The notes under the pieces were generated by a model. It was not told the origin of the DNA and ran no database searches. It saw only the letters and a list, made by a program, of their open reading frames with translations. A stretch of 64,000 bases of DNA from positions 1 through 64,000 of the forward strand of contig VSIX01000004.1 in NCBI GenBank assembly GCA_008086245.1, read 5' to 3'. The position numbers were made by a program, and so were the translations under genes. The stretch comes from Candidatus Mcinerneyibacterium aminivorans. GTDB taxonomy: Bacteria > Macinerneyibacteriota > Macinerneyibacteria > Macinerneyibacteriales > Macinerneyibacteriaceae. Shown here one piece after another: positions 26,592-35,238 of the stretch. Within the stretch, counting starts at the first letter, position 1. The number at the start of each line of letters is the position of its first letter.

Positions 26592-27446
26592 ATGGATTTG
26601 AAAATCTTATCAGATAATAAATTATTTCAATCAGTCAATGTTGAAAAATTAAATTCTTCGGGTGTTGATTTCAATCAGATTTTTAAACAGATTAGATTTA
26701 ATGAAAACGAGGTTGTAATTAAGCAGGGGAACAGGGCCAATAAGCTATATTTAATAAAATCAGGGTCCGTAGTTATTAAAAAGAAAGTAGATAAAAATAA
26801 AAAAGTGGCGGTGAATAAGCTGTATAAGAATGATTTTTTTGGAGAGCTTGGAATTTTATTGCCCCGAAGAGAAAGAACAGCAATGGTTATTGCAGATACT
26901 GAACTGGATCTGTATGTTATAAATAGGGAAAATCTTTTTTTTCTTATTAAAAAATGTAAACAAATAAAAAACAATATGCTTAAAAATATTGCACGAATTA
27001 TTGAAAATTCCGATAAGAAAAAGCTGGCCGAAAAATTACAAGAGGATGTCATTTTTGATTTATATGAAAATATTAAAAATAATAGTAAAAAGAAAGACAA
27101 GACTACAGAGAGAAGGCATAGATTTACTGTTAAAAAAAATAAAAAATTTATAGTAATCCAGGAGAATGAGGTTTTTTATTTCAGTTCTGATAAAAATTAC
27201 AGTTTTATCCATGTTTATGATAAGCACTATTTTTATAATAAAAGTTTAAAGAAGGTGGAGAAAGAGCTTGATAAATCAAAATTTATGCGAATACATCGGA
27301 AATACATAATATCCTGCGATAAAGTTTCCCAAATTAACAAAGAAGCTTCAAGACAATATTATGTAGTGCTTAAAGATGACAATAAAACAAGATTGAAGGT
27401 CGGACGCACCTTTATAAAAAAATTAAAAAACAGATTTGACATTTAA
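26592..27446 (+). CDS. cNMP-binding/LytTR fusion transcription regulator (284 aa)
   Basis: Residues about 10-140 are a CRP-like cyclic-nucleotide-binding domain (VVIKQGNRANKLYLIKSGSV and FFGELGILLPRRERTAMV, the phosphate-cassette region). Instead of the usual CRP helix-turn-helix, the C-terminal 110 residues are a LytTR DNA-binding domain: FSSDKNYSFIHVYDKHYFYN, then KKVEKELDKSKFMRIHRKYIIS and LKVGRTFIKKLKNRF. It is probably a regulator that senses a small ligand or scaffolds a signal and binds direct-repeat DNA sites. The fusion is uncommon; CRP-type proteins usually carry HTH and LytTR usually follows REC. AAAAAGGAATCTAAG precedes the ATG. Confidence 0.85.
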   Translation: MDLKILSDNKLFQSVNVEKLNSSGVDFNQIFKQIRFNENEVVIKQGNRANKLYLIKSGSVVIKKKVDKNKKVAVNKLYKNDFFGELGILLPRRERTAMVIADTELDLYVINRENLFFLIKKCKQIKNNMLKNIARIIENSDKKKLAEKLQEDVIFDLYENIKNNSKKKDKTTERRHRFTVKKNKKFIVIQENEVFYFSSDKNYSFIHVYDKHYFYNKSLKKVEKELDKSKFMRIHRKYIISCDKVSQINKEASRQYYVVLKDDNKTRLKVGRTFIKKLKNRFDI

Positions 27447-27578
27447 GCAAACCGGTTTGTAAAGCTATTTGCCGGTTAATAAAAAAAAATGTCGTTCTAC
27501 GAAATTAATTATTTAAAAATATGCAATTTTCCCTTAACATATATGTATTAAAATGTGGTATTAAAGGGAGGGGTGTCT

Positions 27579-28136
27579 ATGAGGTTTTATGATAATCATT
27601 TTAAAAAAAATAAAGAAGAGGGAATGGAGGAAGCTGTAAAGTATCTTATTATAGCTATACTGGAAAATAATGATACTGAAAGGCCTATTCTTATGCATTC
27701 CTTAAGGGTTGGATACAGGCTCGAGGAGTACAATTACGAGACCAATTTAATTATTGCCGGAATATTGCATGATATTGTTATAGAAACACATGTTACAAAT
27801 AAAGATATTGCAAACAATTTTGATCCAGAAATTGCAAAATTAATTAAAGCATACAGCCTATATGATGACTTTACTGAAATTTTGGAGCAGTACGATTTGA
27901 ATTATCCAGTGGATTACAAATTTGTAAAAAATCTTTTAGTATTAAAATGTATTGATTATGCTGATATACTAAAACATTATTCTGTTGCAATTCACACGGA
28001 GGAGTATATTCATAAGTTGAGAAAATTTAAAAATAGATTTCATGAAATATTAAAAAATGAACCAGGATACAATCAGTTTTTGGAGCAATATGAAAAACTG
28101 AATGAAAATCGAAAGTATCATGCCGATAATTTTTAG
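27579..28136 (+). CDS. HD-domain phosphohydrolase, (p)ppGpp-hydrolase-like (185 aa)
   Basis: The HD motif is visible as RPILMHSLRVG (first His), GILHDIVIETH (His-Asp pair) and a distal Asp in CIDYADIL. The order and spacing resemble the HD_4/SpoT-type hydrolase domain, but no synthetase, TGS or ACT domain is attached, as in small alarmone hydrolases and related nucleotidases. I choose ATG 27579, directly after GGGAGGGGTGTCT; the in-frame start 24 bases earlier would lie before the ribosome site. A cytoplasmic role in nucleotide signalling is probable but unproven. Confidence 0.75.
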   Translation: MRFYDNHFKKNKEEGMEEAVKYLIIAILENNDTERPILMHSLRVGYRLEEYNYETNLIIAGILHDIVIETHVTNKDIANNFDPEIAKLIKAYSLYDDFTEILEQYDLNYPVDYKFVKNLLVLKCIDYADILKHYSVAIHTEEYIHKLRKFKNRFHEILKNEPGYNQFLEQYEKLNENRKYHADNF

Positions 28137-28224
28137 TGTAGATATATGGAGTAAAAGAAAGATAATCAAACTGAATCATTTATTATTTCCCAATATGAAG
28201 TCTTCTTTAATATGAAAAAAGTGT

Positions 28225-28620
28225 CTGTGTTAGTGTGAGTGTGAGTTTGAAAAAATCCCTGGCGGGATTTATTCAATGTACATCATACATTGCACAAAGC
28301 ACAAAGTTTAAATCTTATTCCTTTGAAGAAATCAAAAAAATCTATCAGTCATGCTGAGCCATAAGCTAGGATCGTGATTTTAGAACCAGTAGCAGAAAAT
28401 ACAATTGAAAGTTGAAAGATGAAATTTGAAAGTTAAAAATAACACTTCGTGCTTTTCTAGAATTAGAACTAAAACTAGAACCAGAAAAACTTTAAATGTT
28501 ACATTCGAAAGCCCGGGATTTAGTTCACTTCGTTAGCTTCAGCAGGAATATGTATGAAATTAGCAAATAATAAATAGTGAATAGCTCAAATGTTAACCTT
28601 CGAAGAAAATGCTTTAAAAA
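28225..28620. repeat. Degenerate composite intergenic repeat region
   Basis: The 568-bp gap 28137-28704 has no gene until the start of the next CDS. It contains a hairpin AAATCCC-TGGC-GGGATTT (28253-28270) matching the core of the 3.2-kb repeats but with two compensatory base changes, a GTGATTTTAGAACCAGTAGCAG segment (around 28373-28394) matching their second half, CCTTTGAAGAAA and CCTTCGAAGAAAATG segments, and a TTCACTTCGTTAGCTTCAGC copy of the 3.3-kb module. It reads as a pile of decayed copies of one mosaic element. Confidence 0.65.
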
Positions 28621-28704
28621 TTATTCTTTCTGATTGATTTTATTTTACATTATGAAATAATTAAACTGGAGTAAATAAAATTAAAGTAAAATAAGGAGTA
28701 TATT

Positions 28705-30333
28705 ATAAAGCTATTTAATTTTGAAGAAAATTTTGAATTTATTAACAAAGTAAGAGATAAAGTATCAGGAAAAAACAGATATAAATATCTGGTTCTTTTA
28801 ATAGTTTCATTTATTACAATATATTGGGTGATTTGCTCTCTTTTAGATAGTATAATTTATGAAAAAAATAGTTTTATTAAAGAGTTGATTTTTCCCCATA
28901 AATATGAACTGTATCATAGACTATCTGTAGCAATTTTGTTGATTATATTGGGTATTGTTTTATACGGATTTTTGAAAAAAGTTTCGGAAAATATAATTAA
29001 TATTGCAGATAGGTATGATGAAATATTTAATTATCATACGGATGGAATAGCTATATATAAAGTTATAAATGGCGGTAAAAATTTTATAATTAAAGATATT
29101 AATAAAACTGCTGAAAAAATTGAAAAAGTAAAAAAGGAGAATATTTTAGGCAAAAAGGTAACGGAGGTTTTTCCAGGGGTTCAAGATTATGGTTTGTTAA
29201 AAATTTTCAGAAGGGTCTGGAAGACGGGGAAATCGGAACATTACCCTATAAAGGAATATAAGGATAAAAGACTATCAGGATGGAGAGAAAACCATGTATA
29301 TAAACTTTCTGGAGATTATATAGTTGCTGAATTCCAGGATAGAACAAAGGAAAAAATACTTGAGAACAAGTTGAAAAAAAGTGAGGATAAATTCAGAACA
29401 ATATTTGAATCTGCACCAATATCCATATGGGTGGAGGATTTTTCGTGTTTAAAAAAAGAGATTGAAAGGATTAAACGCGAAGAAAATAGCGATATAGACG
29501 AATATATGAAAAAAAATCCAGAATTTGTTAAAAAAGCGGGAAGCCTTATTAAGATTAAAGATGTTAATCCAAATACATTAAAAATGTATAATGCAGATGA
29601 CAAAAAGGAGCTTCTTGGGTCTTTAAATATAGTTCTACCAGATAAATCAGCTGAAATATTAAGAGAAGAGATTGTAGCTATTTCGGAAGAAGTGAATTAT
29701 TTTGAGGGTGAAACTATTAATAAAACTCTTGATGGAGAGGAGCTTAATATTTTATTAACTATGGCACTTCCAAGAGAGTCTAAGAAATATGATAATGTAA
29801 TTGTTACAAATATGGATATAACAAGAATCAAAGAAATGGAAAAAAAACTTAAAGAAAAGGCAAAAAGAGATGGTTTAACAGATCTTTATAATCATGAAAC
29901 AATTATTAGGCAACTTGATTATGAAATTGAGCGGGAAAATAGATATAATCTACAATTATCAATAGCAATGTGTGATATAGATGATTTTAAAAAAATTAAT
30001 GATAATTACGGTCATCAAACAGGTGATGATATTCTGAAAAGGTTGGCTTTTATATTAGAAGAAAATGTAAGAAATGTTGATATTGTCGGAAGGTACGGGG
30101 GAGAAGAGTTTTTGATTATATTCCCCCATACAAGCTGTAATCAAGCATATAAGGTGTGTGAAAGAATTAGAAAAGAAATTAAGAAGAAGGAAAAAATAAC
30201 TGTAAGTATTGGAGTTGTAGAGTTGAAAAATGAAAACTGCAAGGAATTTATTAAAAAAGCTGATGATTTGCTGTATAATGCAAAAAATAGTGGGAAGGAT
30301 TGTATCTGTAGCTGTCTTGATAAAAAAGGATAA
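28705..30333 (+). CDS. Membrane PAS-GGDEF diguanylate cyclase with apparent AUA start (542 aa)
   Basis: Two membrane helices (about 33-52 and 73-93) are followed by two PAS-like domains (about 105-215 and 225-370) and a GGDEF domain (about 375-542) with CDIDDFKKINDNYGH, RYGGEEF and an RNVD inhibitory-site motif. The only conventional start, GTG at 28828, would cut the first helix and lacks a ribosome site. The frame is open back to 28687; AAGGAG (28693-28698) lies six bases before ATA at 28705, giving a protein beginning M-K-L-F-N-F with an intact first helix. I infer initiation at ATA (ATT at 28702 is less well spaced). It makes c-di-GMP in response to an unknown signal sensed by the PAS domains. 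A GIY-YIG gene follows after one base. Confidence 0.8.
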   Translation: MKLFNFEENFEFINKVRDKVSGKNRYKYLVLLIVSFITIYWVICSLLDSIIYEKNSFIKELIFPHKYELYHRLSVAILLIILGIVLYGFLKKVSENIINIADRYDEIFNYHTDGIAIYKVINGGKNFIIKDINKTAEKIEKVKKENILGKKVTEVFPGVQDYGLLKIFRRVWKTGKSEHYPIKEYKDKRLSGWRENHVYKLSGDYIVAEFQDRTKEKILENKLKKSEDKFRTIFESAPISIWVEDFSCLKKEIERIKREENSDIDEYMKKNPEFVKKAGSLIKIKDVNPNTLKMYNADDKKELLGSLNIVLPDKSAEILREEIVAISEEVNYFEGETINKTLDGEELNILLTMALPRESKKYDNVIVTNMDITRIKEMEKKLKEKAKRDGLTDLYNHETIIRQLDYEIERENRYNLQLSIAMCDIDDFKKINDNYGHQTGDDILKRLAFILEENVRNVDIVGRYGGEEFLIIFPHTSCNQAYKVCERIRKEIKKKEKITVSIGVVELKNENCKEFIKKADDLLYNAKNSGKDCICSCLDKKG

Positions 30334-30334
30334 A

Positions 30335-30619
30335 GTGATTGCTGTGTCTAATTTTGTATATATTGTAAGATGCAGAGATAACACTCTTTATACAGGATGG
30401 ACTACTAATTTAAAAAGAAGACTTAATGAGCACAATAAAGAAAAAGGTGCAAAATATACCAGAGGGAGAACTCCAGTAAAACTGGTATATTATGAGAAAT
30501 TAAACAGTAAGAGCAGAGCATTAAAAAGGGAACATGAGATAAAAAAAATGAAAAAAATTCAGAAAGAAGAGCTTGTTAATAATTTCAATCAGGAGTTGGA
30601 AGTTTTTAACAGAAGGTAA
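30335..30619 (+). CDS. GIY-YIG domain protein, YhbQ-like (94 aa)
   Basis: The domain reads FVYIVRCRDNTLYTGWTTNLKRRL, where VYIV...LYTG are the two halves of the GIY-YIG signature and the first Arg of NLKRRL is the expected catalytic Arg; KGAKYTRGR and a Glu in REHEIKK follow. Length fits the stand-alone UPF0213/YhbQ class, linked to DNA repair or nucleic-acid cleavage. I start at GTG 30335, one base after the stop of the diguanylate cyclase gene, with AAAGGA just upstream; GTG 30344 is an alternative. It is translationally coupled to that gene by position. Confidence 0.8.
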   Translation: MIAVSNFVYIVRCRDNTLYTGWTTNLKRRLNEHNKEKGAKYTRGRTPVKLVYYEKLNSKSRALKREHEIKKMKKIQKEELVNNFNQELEVFNRR

Positions 30620-30629
30620 AAAGCGTGGT

Positions 30630-33065
30630 TTACTTAATTTCTAATCCTATGAGAGTAATATCATCATTCATGTATTTTATTTTCTTTTCGGTTTTTATCC
30701 AGTGGATAATTGATTTTATAAGGCTGTTGGATACATCATATATAGTGTTTTCTCCATTTTTTACTATTATATTTTTGACTCTTGATTCTCCAAAAATTTC
30801 TCCTTTGTTGTTAAATGCTTCTATTATTCCATCGGTATAAAGAATGATTTTATCCCCCTTTTTCACATTAATGGATATCTCATCGTATTCCTCTTTTTCA
30901 TTGTATCCTATTAGCATTCCTTTTGCTATAAATTCAGCCAGACTTTTTTCTTCCTTTTTATATATATAAATGGGAGGGTGACCGGCACTTGCATATATTA
31001 CCTTATTTTTTTCAAGGTCTACAAGCATATATCCCGCTGTAATAAATCTTCCCTTGATTTTATCGGATAAAATATTATTTAATCTTCTTATTAATTCTTT
31101 TGGGTCCTGTGCATATTTTTTAAGAGTAAAAAAAGCTATTTTAATCATCGAAGCTATCAATGCAGCAGGGATACCGTGACCAGAAACATCGGAGATAAAT
31201 ATACCAAATTTATTCTCATCAATAACATGAAAATCATAGAAATCACCACCTACCTGTTCCATTGGAATATATTTTGCATCTACAGTTACATGGTTTAAAT
31301 GGGGCACCGTTTTGGGAATAATTGAATCCTGTATTTTTTTTGCGATTGCGAGTTCTTTATTTATAATGCTTAAAAATCCTTTAACCTTGTTTTTCTCCCT
31401 GTTAATTATATATATAAGTATTGAAATGATAAAAAAAACTACTATTAGAATTCCCATTATCCATCTCTGTCTGGTAATTTCAAGTTTGTTTATTCTTTTA
31501 TCCTTTTCTAAAAGAGCAATGGCTTTTTCTCTATTCTTAATTTCATAGTTAAGCTGGATAGAAGAAGTTTTTTGAAGCATCCTGTTTTTATAGTCCTGTA
31601 TTTTTATGTATTCATTGTAATATTTATTTGATTTTTCTAAGTCGTTGTTTAACAGATATATTGAAGCGATTTCTCTTACTACTTTTGAAATAAGATTTTT
31701 CTCTCCTAGGGCATTTAAAGTTTTATAGGAATCAAATAAATAGATTAATGATTTATTATAGTTTTTCTGGTCTTTATAATATAACGCGGTGTTAAATAGA
31801 ATATCCGCTCTGTACATTTTATTTATTTTATTTGTATAGGAGAGTGCTTTGTTTATCTCAACAAATTGTTTATTTAATTCATTTTTTTTCCTGAATATGA
31901 TAGATCGATATAAATGAATGTTTGCAATTTCATTGCCATACATCGGTTCTTTAGCTAAAGATTCTGCATATTTTAATCTTTTTTCTGCTTCTTCTATTTT
32001 ATCCTGCTGAATTAGTGATTTGGCGATATTTACTGTAGAAGCTGCAATAATATGAGTGTTGTCGGATTCCAGGCTGGTTTTAATAGCTTTTTTATAATAT
32101 TTAATAGCTTCGGTATAATTTCCCATATCATAGTATATTTCTCCAATATTATCAATTATATAAGCATTCCTTCTTCCTATTCCCGATTGGATTTCTAATG
32201 CTTTGAGATATGAAAGAAGAGCATTATAGGTGTCTCCTATTATTTTATATGCCCATCCAATATTGTTTAACACAACGACTTGAAATCTTTCATTCCCCAT
32301 TTTTTTAAACATTTCATAGCTAACATGATAAATTTCTAAAGATTCTTCAATTTTTCCATCTTCGAATAAAAGCAAAGCTTTATTAAACTGGAGTAATGTT
32401 TTGATGTAAATAATGTCTGATTTTTTAAATTTTTCAATCATTAGATCGGTTAGTATTTTTGCTTTTTGATGATCATTTTGTATATAAAAATTTATTAAAG
32501 GAAGAGTTATTACACCCAGATCAAATAAGTAACTAGATTCCTCGATATTTTTTACTGATGTAAGAATAAAATTAAAGTTTTCCTGCTTGTTTTGAAGTAA
32601 TAAAATAAATTCACTGCTTATGTTATATAAATTAATCAGGGAGCTGCTGTTAATTTTTTGGGCTATACTTAAGGATTTATTTAAATAATACCTGGCTTCT
32701 TTATAATTTTTCTTATTATTTAATAACAGGCACCTGTAGTATAATAATAAAGAATGATATTCATTTGGAGTATTTTGAGCATATTTATAAATTGTGCTGT
32801 CAAGAATTGCCTCAATATCAGGATGCTCTGAAGCTAGAAGTATTCTTATTGAGTCCATGACTCCCCTGTCATAATTTATTTTTAATGATTTCTTATAAGC
32901 ATTATGAGCTTTAGTATGAGCACATTTAGGCTGTCCTTCCATCCAGCAGTTAAAGGCAACTTCTATTTCTCTATTAATTTCTTTATACTCTCCAGCAGTA
33001 TTAGCCAGTGATTTGCTTATTATTGAAATTATAAAAAAAACTAATAATAATTTAAAATATTTCAT
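30630..33065 (-). CDS. TPR-SpoIIE/PP2C phosphatase, membrane-anchored (811 aa)
   Basis: A signal peptide (1-21) is followed by about eleven TPR-like repeats (25-490), a short coiled-coil, one membrane helix (about 548-567, WIMGILIVVFFIISILIYII) and a cytoplasmic SpoIIE/RsbU-type PP2C domain (about 585-811). The phosphatase metal ligands are all present: VGGDFYDFH, ISDVSGHGIPAAL, YTDGIIEAF and NDDITLIGLEIK. The TPR part would be outside the inner membrane, the phosphatase inside, a layout for sensing envelope partners and dephosphorylating an anti-sigma antagonist. No STAS or RsbW-like gene is in the window. There is no SD site; a -10-like box ends six bases before ATG. Confidence 0.88.
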   Translation of the reverse strand: MKYFKLLLVFFIISIISKSLANTAGEYKEINREIEVAFNCWMEGQPKCAHTKAHNAYKKSLKINYDRGVMDSIRILLASEHPDIEAILDSTIYKYAQNTPNEYHSLLLYYRCLLLNNKKNYKEARYYLNKSLSIAQKINSSSLINLYNISSEFILLLQNKQENFNFILTSVKNIEESSYLFDLGVITLPLINFYIQNDHQKAKILTDLMIEKFKKSDIIYIKTLLQFNKALLLFEDGKIEESLEIYHVSYEMFKKMGNERFQVVVLNNIGWAYKIIGDTYNALLSYLKALEIQSGIGRRNAYIIDNIGEIYYDMGNYTEAIKYYKKAIKTSLESDNTHIIAASTVNIAKSLIQQDKIEEAEKRLKYAESLAKEPMYGNEIANIHLYRSIIFRKKNELNKQFVEINKALSYTNKINKMYRADILFNTALYYKDQKNYNKSLIYLFDSYKTLNALGEKNLISKVVREIASIYLLNNDLEKSNKYYNEYIKIQDYKNRMLQKTSSIQLNYEIKNREKAIALLEKDKRINKLEITRQRWIMGILIVVFFIISILIYIINREKNKVKGFLSIINKELAIAKKIQDSIIPKTVPHLNHVTVDAKYIPMEQVGGDFYDFHVIDENKFGIFISDVSGHGIPAALIASMIKIAFFTLKKYAQDPKELIRRLNNILSDKIKGRFITAGYMLVDLEKNKVIYASAGHPPIYIYKKEEKSLAEFIAKGMLIGYNEKEEYDEISINVKKGDKIILYTDGIIEAFNNKGEIFGESRVKNIIVKNGENTIYDVSNSLIKSIIHWIKTEKKIKYMNDDITLIGLEIK

Positions 33066-33071
33066 ATATTA

Positions 33072-33099
33072 AATATGTTTCTTTTTATTAAAAAGTCAA
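33072..33099 (-). promoter_or_regulatory. Promoter placing +1 at the PP2C ATG (leaderless candidate)
   Basis: On the minus strand TTGACT (33099-33094), a 16-bp spacer, CATATT (33077-33072), then six bases and ATG. TATTTA two bases further on is an alternative -10. No Shine-Dalgarno site precedes the ATG. Confidence 0.45.
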
Positions 33100-33130
33100 T
33101 ATTATATAAAAATTATATATAAAATATTCT

Positions 33131-33159
33131 TTGAAGAATACAGCAAAATAATCTATAAT
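33131..33159 (+). promoter_or_regulatory. Promoter for the S9 peptidase and hybrid kinase genes
   Basis: TTGAAG (33131-33136), 17-bp spacer, consensus TATAAT (33154-33159), about 70 bp upstream of ATG 33229. Confidence 0.6.
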
Positions 33160-33228
33160 AAAATTTGTTTTAGGGATATAAGAATATTTTTGTGGTAATT
33201 TTGTATAAAAAGTTGTAAAGGAGTTATT

Positions 33229-35226
33229 ATGAATCAAAAAAGAGATATTAAACCCGAAGATTTATATGATTTTGAATTAATATCAGGACCTGAACTTTCA
33301 AAAGACGGTAAAACTGCTGTATTTGAAAAACAATGGGTTGATAAAAATAGTGAAAAAATATATAAGAATTTATATCTATTAAATACAGAAAATCAAGAGA
33401 TTAGCAGGTTTACAACCGGTAAGCAATTAGATATGAATCCAAAATGGTCAAATGATGGGGAAAAAATTGCTTTTCTTTCAAATAGGGAAGATGAAAAACA
33501 ATTTCAGTTATATTTAATACCTGCAAATGGTGGAGAAGCTGTGAAATTAACAGATTTAAATGGTATATTCGGTGAAATTGTCTGGTCACCTAATGACAAA
33601 GAAATTGTTTTTACCTTTTCAAAAAAGGATGAAAAATTACTAGAAATGGAAGAAGATGACAGCTCTAAAGGTCTAACGCAAAGAACAATTACAGATATGT
33701 TTTACAAAAATAATGGTCAGGGGTTTTTGTACAGGGATAAGATGCATCTCTGGAAAATTAACATTGAAAATTTAAATATTAAACAGCTTACTTCAAATAA
33801 TAAATTTTCTGAAAACAATCCAGTATGGGACAATAAGGGGGATACTATTTATTTTCTATCCAACCGGGATGAGAATCCTGAAAAAAATCCATATCTATCA
33901 GACATATGCAAAATTGATTCAGAGGGGGAAAATTTAGAAGTGCTTGATTCCAGAAGGGGAAGCAAACATAGCTTAAATATATCGCCCAATGGTAATTATT
34001 TGTCATATGTTGGTTTTGAGATTAAAGAAAAATATGTAAAATTAGATAGGCTCTGGATTATGGATGTTAGGACAAATAAAGAAATGTGTCTTACCGAGGA
34101 ATATGATAGAAATATCGGGAGTCATACACTTGGAGATATGGGTGAAGCAACTTTTAGGACACCGGTGTGGAGCAGGGATTCTCAGAATTTATATGTTCAA
34201 ATGACTGAACATGGTAAAGTGACTTTAAATAAAGTAGAAATAAGGGATAAAAGAATAAAAAGGATAATTAACAAAAAAGGTGTTGTTGGAAAATTTTCTG
34301 TAAATAATGATGAAATATACTATTATTTCAAAAGTTTTACCGATCCCAATCAGCTGTATAAGTACAACACAAAAAGTGGAGAGGATAGCAGGTTAACTGA
34401 AATAAATAGAAAAATTTTGGATAAGATTAATCTAAAAGAGCCTGAAGAGGTCTGGTTAGAAAATGAGGATTCTAAAAAGCTTCAGGGCTGGATACTGAAA
34501 CCACCTAAATTTGATAAGAATAAAGAATATCCTTCAATCCTGGAAATACATGGCGGACCCCGCGCTCAATATGGATGGGGATTTATGCATGAATTTCATT
34601 ATCTTGCTTCTAAAAATTATATAATTTACTTTTCTAATCCCCGGGGAGGAGATGGATACGGACAGAAACATATGGAAGCAATTGATAATCAGTGGGGGAC
34701 AGTTGATTATAAGGATTTAATGAGCTGGACTGATTATATGGAAAATAAGGATTATATTGATAAGAAAAGAATGGGAGTAACCGGAGGAAGCTATGGGGGA
34801 TACATGACCAACTGGATAATCACCCATACAGATAGATTCAAAGCTGCAGTTACTCAAAGATGTGTTAGTAATTTAATAAGTTTCTGGGGCTCAAGCGATA
34901 TGAACTGGTTAACCCAGATTTTGTTTGGCAGCCTTAAAGCTCCCTGGGATGATTTTGATAACTACTGGAATCAATCACCAATGAAGTATATGGATAATGT
35001 AGAAACTCCCACTATGGTTATACATAGTGAAAATGACCTAAGGTGTGATATAGAGCAGGCCGAACAGGTGTTCACCGCTTTAAAATATCGGGGGGTTGAA
35101 ACAAAATTTGTAAGGTTCCCGGAAGAAAATCACGGTTTATCAAGAAATGGAAGAACTGATAGAAGAATTTCAAGACTGAAAAATATACTTGAATGGTTTG
35201 AGAAATATTTAAAAGACAAGGGTTAA
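33229..35226 (+). CDS. S9-family acylaminoacyl peptidase / prolyl oligopeptidase (665 aa)
   Basis: The N-terminal 390 residues are a beta-propeller of WD40-like PD40 repeats (WSNDGEKIAFLSNREDE, WSPNDKEIVFTFS, ISPNGNYLSYVG). The C-terminal hydrolase has the nucleophile elbow GGSYGGYM near residue 520, the acid Asp in HSENDLRC near 603 and the His in EENHGLSR near 634. No signal peptide is seen, so it is a cytoplasmic exopeptidase of oligopeptides. AAAGGAG lies seven bases before ATG. A histidine-kinase gene begins 12 bp after the stop, so both share the promoter at 33131. Confidence 0.92.
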   Translation: MNQKRDIKPEDLYDFELISGPELSKDGKTAVFEKQWVDKNSEKIYKNLYLLNTENQEISRFTTGKQLDMNPKWSNDGEKIAFLSNREDEKQFQLYLIPANGGEAVKLTDLNGIFGEIVWSPNDKEIVFTFSKKDEKLLEMEEDDSSKGLTQRTITDMFYKNNGQGFLYRDKMHLWKINIENLNIKQLTSNNKFSENNPVWDNKGDTIYFLSNRDENPEKNPYLSDICKIDSEGENLEVLDSRRGSKHSLNISPNGNYLSYVGFEIKEKYVKLDRLWIMDVRTNKEMCLTEEYDRNIGSHTLGDMGEATFRTPVWSRDSQNLYVQMTEHGKVTLNKVEIRDKRIKRIINKKGVVGKFSVNNDEIYYYFKSFTDPNQLYKYNTKSGEDSRLTEINRKILDKINLKEPEEVWLENEDSKKLQGWILKPPKFDKNKEYPSILEIHGGPRAQYGWGFMHEFHYLASKNYIIYFSNPRGGDGYGQKHMEAIDNQWGTVDYKDLMSWTDYMENKDYIDKKRMGVTGGSYGGYMTNWIITHTDRFKAAVTQRCVSNLISFWGSSDMNWLTQILFGSLKAPWDDFDNYWNQSPMKYMDNVETPTMVIHSENDLRCDIEQAEQVFTALKYRGVETKFVRFPEENHGLSRNGRTDRRISRLKNILEWFEKYLKDKG

Positions 35227-35238
35227 AAGAGGTAAAAG

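Noticed and set aside
27450-27490. Terminator after the CRP-LytTR gene
   Set aside because: AACCGG/CCGGTT pair only over six bases with a 16-base loop and are followed by A rather than T, so support on this strand is poor.
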